Source: Porodaedalea pini (Eukaryota; Basidiomycota; Agaricomycetes; Hymenochaetales; Hymenochaetaceae). From it: a DNA stretch of 64,000 nt. The notes under the pieces are model-generated. The model did not search any database. It was not told where the DNA came from and was given only the letters and a program-made list of their open reading frames with translations. The stretch is from assembly GCA_002794775.1 (NCBI GenBank), contig NBAY01000087.1, positions 1 through 64,000 of the forward strand. The letters run 5' to 3'. The position numbers and the translations under genes were made by a program. This document shows, piece after piece, positions 59,340-64,000 of the stretch; position 1 is the first letter of the stretch, and each line of letters opens with the position of its first letter.

Positions 59340-60310
59340 ACGGTCTACTGGCAGACTCAGACCTGGTTGAGTTTGGCCACTGGGGGTTCACTCTAATGTG
59401 TCTGATGGAGGGGATAGTGTCAGGAAGTGTGGGGAAGTGTAATAGAATACTCAGGGCTAGGTGTCGACTCGAGGACGTGAGTACAAAGGACAACCGGCAA
59501 AACGTGCCTAAATGCGGTCGGAGAACAAAGAGCAACTACGATCTTGACAACCCGGGCTCGGAAACTCGCCAGTGAAGACAGGAATCGATACTATTCGTCG
59601 AGAAGATTCTGAATCTGAAAAGACCTCGAGACGCGATGCAGAATTGACGGAGATATAGCAGTTGCACTGGTTGCGGCTGGCGGAACGCACGGAACTCCTG
59701 GAACCAAAAGCTATTTTCGTAGCTCTACGACGCGGGCTCGGAATCGTGCAAGAAAAGACAGTGTTCGAAAGCGATTTTCGACGAGATTAAGAATCTGAAG
59801 AGAGCTCGGGAAACGGATAAGAACTGAGGGCGATATAGCGAAAGCAAGATTTGGCCGAAAACGGGACTCGAGACGGAACGGACGGAACGACACTGAACGG
59901 CGACGGAGACGAGAACTAAAGACTGGGACTGACTCAGGGGAACTAAACTTGTATTTTTGAGACATTTACATGAGTGTTTAAATAACCAACAGAGGGTTGA
60001 GCCTCTGAGCGGTGTACAAAGGACACAAAGACAGACCGGAGGCTCTAGCCAAACAACACCAAATAGCCGGAACTCGGAGCCGTAACTCGAGAACATGAGT
60101 AATTAAGCTTCGGGAGGCTCGGAACAATACCAGATGTGACATAAAACGGACTTCGGTGGCTCACCGGTGCAGAACCAAGCTGTATGCGTCGAGTTAATAC
60201 TGCCAAACACTGAAACTGTCCTGAAATGCGTCGGGGATACTTGTAAGACTGTCCTGAGTCGAGTTGAACCTAATAGAGCCGATTCCGAGGCCAGCGGCAT
60301 CGGGATCTCC
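59340..60310. other. Unassigned repeat-like insertion within the ThrRS fragment
   Basis: Non-coding. Contains two diverged copies, about 180 bp apart, of a roughly 100-bp unit (from CCCGGGCTCGGAA at 59551 and CGCGGGCTCGGAA at 59731). On the minus strand a TATTTAAAC box near 59985 suggests an LTR-like promoter. Ends not resolved. Confidence 0.45.
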
Positions 60311-60930
60311 ACACCGCGTGCTGTGAGGAAGCCAGAATGCATTTCCAGGAGCAAGTTCGTTGAAGAAGTATAATTCTTGCTCCTGCAGCGAAGTCAGCAC
60401 TATTCTGACACGCCTCGACAACATACTTAGCTCGCCGATCTTTCGGTGATCACGCTTGGTAGCCTCAGCTAGGAAGAGCTTGTACTCCGAGAGTTGCTTT
60501 CTGTCAGGGAACGATATGCCATAGAGGCGTTGCAGAGAGTCATTGTTCGAGTCTCCCAGGAAGAAAGAGGACGAGTTCTATACCAAAGCTCAGTTCAAGT
60601 CCAAGCTAAAATAAGTTTCACGTACCTTGGTGAGCATGAAGGCCTTGATCCTTCCAATATGTGGAATGTGAGGACCAACGCACAAGTCTATCACTGGGCC
60701 GCGTCGATAAACCATCATCGACGTACCGTCAGGGACTTTCATCTCTATGAAGTATTTCTTGTATTTATTATACTGTCCAGATATCAAGTCAGGAGCAGAA
60801 CGGATGGAAAGAACCGATAGAGGCACACCTAAAACATGTCCAGCAGCTTCTCCTTCGAGACCACCAGCTGTTCGAATTTCTGGCGATCCTTCATGATGCT
60901 CTCGGCCAACTTGTCAGGATCGCAACGTCT

Positions 60931-61215
60931 GGATCGCAACGCAGACGAATTGCAGCGGAGCATCAGTGTTGCATAGTGCAGTGATGGGGATATTCACGTA
61001 CGCCGCCTCCCGCATGGTTCGCGCATCGACTCACGGGTTGGTCACAACAAGCAGATGCAGCTCCTTGAACGGGCACGTGATGCAGTTTGTAAAGTTACCA
61101 GGCATGAATCGGCTGGCAATTGCTTGTGCACCAGTGTACGCCGTGAACTTGAGGACAGCGCGCTGACCATAGGGACCGGCAGAGACGGCAAACATCGCAC
61201 GGGTTCGCGTTCGAA
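60931..61215 (-). pseudogene. 40S ribosomal protein S0 (SA/RPSA) fragment
   Basis: Part of the small-subunit protein uS2 family. Reads NPCDV, then (one-base shift) [72 protein letters not shown] and [13 protein letters not shown]. These are the contiguous RPS0 core blocks. The TGA stands where Arg (DPRVD) is usual. The fragment starts and ends abruptly, each end touching a different gene fragment. Confidence 0.85.
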
Positions 61216-62105
61216 CGCGTTCGAAACGAGTGCATTGCCTGCGCGTGCATAACTGCTCCGTCCGCATGCAAGGAGTGTGCCCCGAGAAATACAGTGCTCA
61301 CCTGGCTAATGACGGAACCGAGAGCGGGAAGTAGCAAGTACATGCAGGGTATGTTAGCAGTTGTGAGCACGGATAGTAGATGTTTGCCCTCCAACATTGG
61401 TCGTGAGGTTGACGACAATGACAGATATCTGTTTCCCATCTTCATGTGCACGAAGCAGAACTTTCTCAGCCACGGACGATCTGACAATACAAAACATTAC
61501 TCAAAACCCACTCTCTTTAAGGATGAAATGAATACCAACCTTGCAAACGTGAGAATAACATCGCCATCCCTGACTTCCTGGCCTGCAGTATCTTGGATGA
61601 CCTGATCTGCAATGATTATCCGATCCCGAAAGTAGTTGACCATTTGACGACATAGCAGCTTGTTTGCCTGAATCCGCGGAAAGGATTAGACGGTGGGCAA
61701 CTTAATAGTAAAGGGTACATACATCTTGCTCAGATGTATCAATGTCCGAATCACTGATTTCCAGCTTCAACTGCCGAATGGCATTGCCCGTAGTCACGGC
61801 CATAGGCCATGCCGAAACAAGGTGGTTTATTTGCGGCTTGAGGTGGGTCATGAGGTGGCGAGAGAGGGCTGTGTTAGGAGTCGAATAGTCTTGTATGACC
61901 TGGACACCAATGCATTAAGTTTTGCTACAACAGAACTTCGTGGAATACGCACAGTCTTAAATGCAAAGTAGCAATACAGTGTTCGCGCCCATGGTCTTGA
62001 AGGCAGAAACTGCGGCCCAAGACGTGCAATAGCAGGATGAATATCACCCTTTATGTGGCTCAGAGCTTCTGGAAGACCGAAATGCGAGAATATGTGTAAT
62101 CCACG
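61216..62105 (-). pseudogene. eIF2B delta (Gcd2) fragment
   Basis: eIF2B delta is a subunit of the guanine-nucleotide exchange factor for eIF2. Order on the minus strand: GLHIFS HF GLP then IKGDIHPAIARLGPQF (about 62100-62020); MGANTVLLL; IQDYSTPNTALSRHLMTHL, KPQINHLVSAWPMAVTTGNA, IRQLKLEIS (61900-61750); VIQDTAGQEVRDGDVILTFA (about 61600); AEKVLLRAHEDGKQISVIVV (about 61460); [37 protein letters not shown] (61395-61250). Frameshifts and intron-like gaps occur between blocks. It is cut off within the C-terminal domain. Confidence 0.85.
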
Positions 62106-62495
62106 TGCCTGTGTAACTTCATCCTCACCATCACGAGTCGATTCACTCAAGTCCTTCTCGGAGCCCCGCACTGCTGCAAAAGCGTGCTGCTGGATCCAGT
62201 CTGTGAAGTACAGCTGCCACATTGTCGGTGCAGGCTTTGGCGGGTGCAGCTCCCAGGCTCTCTGGAGGATGAGGAACACAAGGCAATGTCCTTCTAGGAC
62301 AATGGCTCCTGCAAGTGTGCATGTGGAGCACGCGGACATTTGTAAGTGCGGCGAGGGTGTCTGTGCACTCAGTGCGCATTCTTGTGGTGTACTGTCACCT
62401 CCGGGTTCACAGAAATCTCTGTGAGTTGGTACATTTTAGTTTTCTATTCTTTCTAGCTGATTTTGGTAGTACACACATACTGCAAGGCAACTCAG
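62106..62495 (-). other. Upstream of the eIF2B delta fragment; possible HMG-box piece
   Basis: The minus strand reads HPPKPAPTMWQLYFTDWIQQ at about 62250-62190, which resembles the start of an HMG box (PPKxPxxxWQLYFTDW). If right, this is a fourth captured gene fragment in the array. Weak evidence: one short motif. Confidence 0.3.
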
Positions 62496-62554
62496 CCTAT
62501 GACGTTGGGCTCAAAACCACAGTGTCACTGTGGTTTTGAGCCTGATGTCATAGG
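62496..62554. repeat. 59-nt near-perfect hairpin
   Basis: Arms of 29 nt (62496-62524 and 62526-62554) with three mismatches and a one-base loop; core GGCTCAAAACCACAGTG against its complement. Lies at the upstream end of the gene-fragment array. Could be abutting terminal inverted repeats starting CACTG, or a terminal hairpin. Confidence 0.85.
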
Positions 62555-63313
62555 CCAAGCCGCTCATCACATTGGCTGCTGCAAATAGACCAGCAAAAGC
62601 ATGCGGCCGCTATCAAAGATTGATGCCAAGCCCGGCCTGCCCGGATGGAAGGCAAAAATACCGCAAATTTCTGAGGATGTCCGACAGAGTGTGAGTGCTT
62701 TTCTTCAACGTACTCTTGCTCTTTATAACTTACAGACTCTTTTTGGCTCTTGCATTTCAGGCACATATATTACCATTGATAAAATTTTAAGTTCTTTAAA
62801 TCCACATGGCAATTAAATGTCTCAGGCCCCTTTCACATATTGTTTGCATTTCACATCAACACGAGGAAACCTGCTGTCCACCGTATAGCTAGGTAGCACA
62901 AGCCTCTCACTCCCTCTCTTCCTATCCAACCTTTAGTACTATTACTCTGGCTGTTGAGTCGTCTTTCTTGTGTGAACACCTTTCATAGAAAAAATTGTCA
63001 CATTTCCTTCTGAGGTTAGTTTCTTACTGTATATTCTTGATTGTTATTAATTTATTTAATTGCAGAGCAATTGAGCAAGTTCAAGACGACGCTGTGTGCA
63101 AAATCCTCCTGTCAAAATATTTCTCTTTTTAATAGCTTGCTTACTTATAGTTGGTCTCACCAATGGATTACACTACTGAAGGTATGTTTTTGTATAGCAT
63201 CATTGTTAACAGTGCTTACATTTGTTAATTTTAAGAATTAAGTCGTCTGGTGTTTCGTAAGTTATCAATTAATCATCTTTGTATAATAACTAAAGTACAA
63301 TTAAGCTGAAGAC
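62555..63313. other. AT-rich stretch without a certain gene
   Basis: Between the hairpin and the partial gene at 63314; contains only short ORFs. Likely promoter/5' UTR of that gene. Confidence 0.4.
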
Positions 63314-64000
63314 ATGGAACATATGTCAACAGACCTTGAGCAGGACTTTGGAGGCTTTGATCTACATATCAATGAGACGCTAAGTCCAGCTCCTGGTATA
63401 TACTCTAGTCTATATTATTTGATTTTGTCATTCTGACTAGTATTAAAGATATGAGCACAGACTATCCTGTGCAGATGGAGAACCTACATGAAACAGTTCT
63501 ACAAGATTTAAACAGAGATGACATGATACGTATGTAATATGCTTTATTATTTTGCATTTAATAATTAATTTCTGTTTAGCGCCAAACTTTCCATTTCGTT
63601 TCCCTTCTGGCTTTGGACATGAACTTCCTACGACTCTACCCATGCCACCACTTCATGACCCACGCCTACCATCCTTCCTTCGCTATGAGCATCATGAGCT
63701 CTGGCCATATGGTGTTGCTCTTGTCTATGAAGCGGATCCAAAGCACCTTTTTGAGAATAAGGATTTCTTTAATAGCTTATGCACTCCTCAAGTTTCCAAT
63801 GACGAGGCTGTTTTAGCAGCTGGATATGTGCTACTCCAGAGCTGAATGGCAATCTTCTGTTGTAACACTACTGGCAGCGGCCTTCCTAAAGATGACGTCA
63901 TCAAGATATGGCTTTACACTCGCGAGGATCTTGAAACTTTACCAGGATTGGCAGATACTATTCGAGAACTTGAGAAGGTTCGGGATGATATTGTAGGTGA
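63314..64000 (+). pseudogene. Unidentified gene, 5' part, with an in-frame TGA; runs off the window
   Basis: Exons 63314-63395, 63449-63529 and 63580 onward splice in frame: MEHMSTDLEQDFGGFDLHIN, DMSTDYPVQMENLHETVL, then PNFPFRFPSGFGHELPTTLP, YEHHELWPYGVALVYEADPK. A TGA at 63843 stands where Arg fits. The frame continues beyond it (LPKDDVIKIWLYTREDLETL) to the window end. Family not recognised; the setting and TGA suggest a transposon gene. Confidence 0.45.

Larger units (their letters stand above)
58705..60930 (-). pseudogene. Threonyl-tRNA synthetase fragment, introns kept, interrupted by insertions
   Basis: ThrRS charges tRNA-Thr; this is only its middle. Minus strand in order: [30 protein letters not shown] (about 60920-60835), intron-like gap, then the editing-domain [32 protein letters not shown] and [10 protein letters not shown] (about 60775-60645), an intron, [20 protein letters not shown] and [12 protein letters not shown] (60600-60440), [20 protein letters not shown] (60390-60315). 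After about 1.4 kb of inserted sequence (59340-60310 and a solo LTR), it continues RIYDTLIE and [20 protein letters not shown] (58870-58710) and stops before the catalytic core is complete. Kept introns argue for DNA-level copying. Confidence 0.85.

Noticed and set aside
56870..62560. Calling the whole region a Helitron
   Set aside because: Gene-fragment capture fits, but I see no RepHel protein, no 5' TC / 3' CTRR ends, and the hairpin is longer than the usual Helitron 3' hairpin.
1..64000. CRISPR arrays, bacterial operons, rRNA or tRNA genes
   Set aside because: Eukaryotic gene structure throughout; no spaced identical repeats, and no tRNA or rRNA structure I could support by eye.

Overview
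The window is genomic DNA of a filamentous fungus, most likely an Agaricomycete (mushroom-type basidiomycete). Its genes are split by many 49-67 bp GT-AG introns. It carries basidiomycete-typical families (a Plavaka-type transposase with a DUF6698-like partner, a 7-TM protein family, a Ser/Thr-rich secreted protein pair). Host genes are GC-rich, while transposons are CpG-poor and AT-rich. Splice sites were assigned by eye from reading frame and conserved residues.

Layout. 1-5 kb: a PhoD-like phosphatase (minus, runs off the left edge) and a small secreted Ser/Thr-rich protein. 5.3-12 kb: a Plavaka-type DNA transposon with a decayed DUF6698-like gene divergent from its transposase. 12.5-32.3 kb: one long non-LTR retrotransposon (minus strand, gag - endonuclease - reverse transcriptase - RNase H) blown apart by younger insertions. 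These are a complete Copia element (13210-18727, TSD GATGA) that itself holds a 438-bp solo LTR (TSD CCAAG), an inverted solo Gypsy LTR (TSD CTCCA), and a complete chromodomain Gypsy element (22736-28960, TSD GAGTG). The last two sit in about 1.3 kb of unassigned sequence.

32.4-45.7 kb is a host gene island: MED7 (Mediator), a paralogue of the secreted protein at 3 kb, a small multi-pass membrane protein, MAF1 (RNA polymerase III repressor), SDS22 (PP1 regulator), an unidentified gene and a protein kinase. 46.3-56.3 kb carries three copies of an 840-850 bp foldback element, a LysM-domain gene and a divergent 7-TM membrane-protein gene.

56.8-62.6 kb is the most unusual part. An intact-looking seven-exon gene of unknown function is followed, on the same strand, by a head-to-tail chimera of host gene fragments: threonyl-tRNA synthetase, 40S ribosomal protein S0 and eIF2B delta, perhaps with an HMG-box piece. 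The pieces keep introns where visible, and each clear junction is marked by a 10-bp direct repeat. This looks like DNA-level gene-fragment capture. The right edge (63.3-64 kb) holds the start of another unidentified, TGA-interrupted gene.

A theme runs through the repeats. Nearly every premature stop I located in the Copia, Gypsy, DUF6698-like and transposase frames is TGA at a position where CGA (Arg) fits. The Gypsy LTR differences I saw are CpG transitions. This points to CpG-methylation-type decay of repeats, with the host genes spared.
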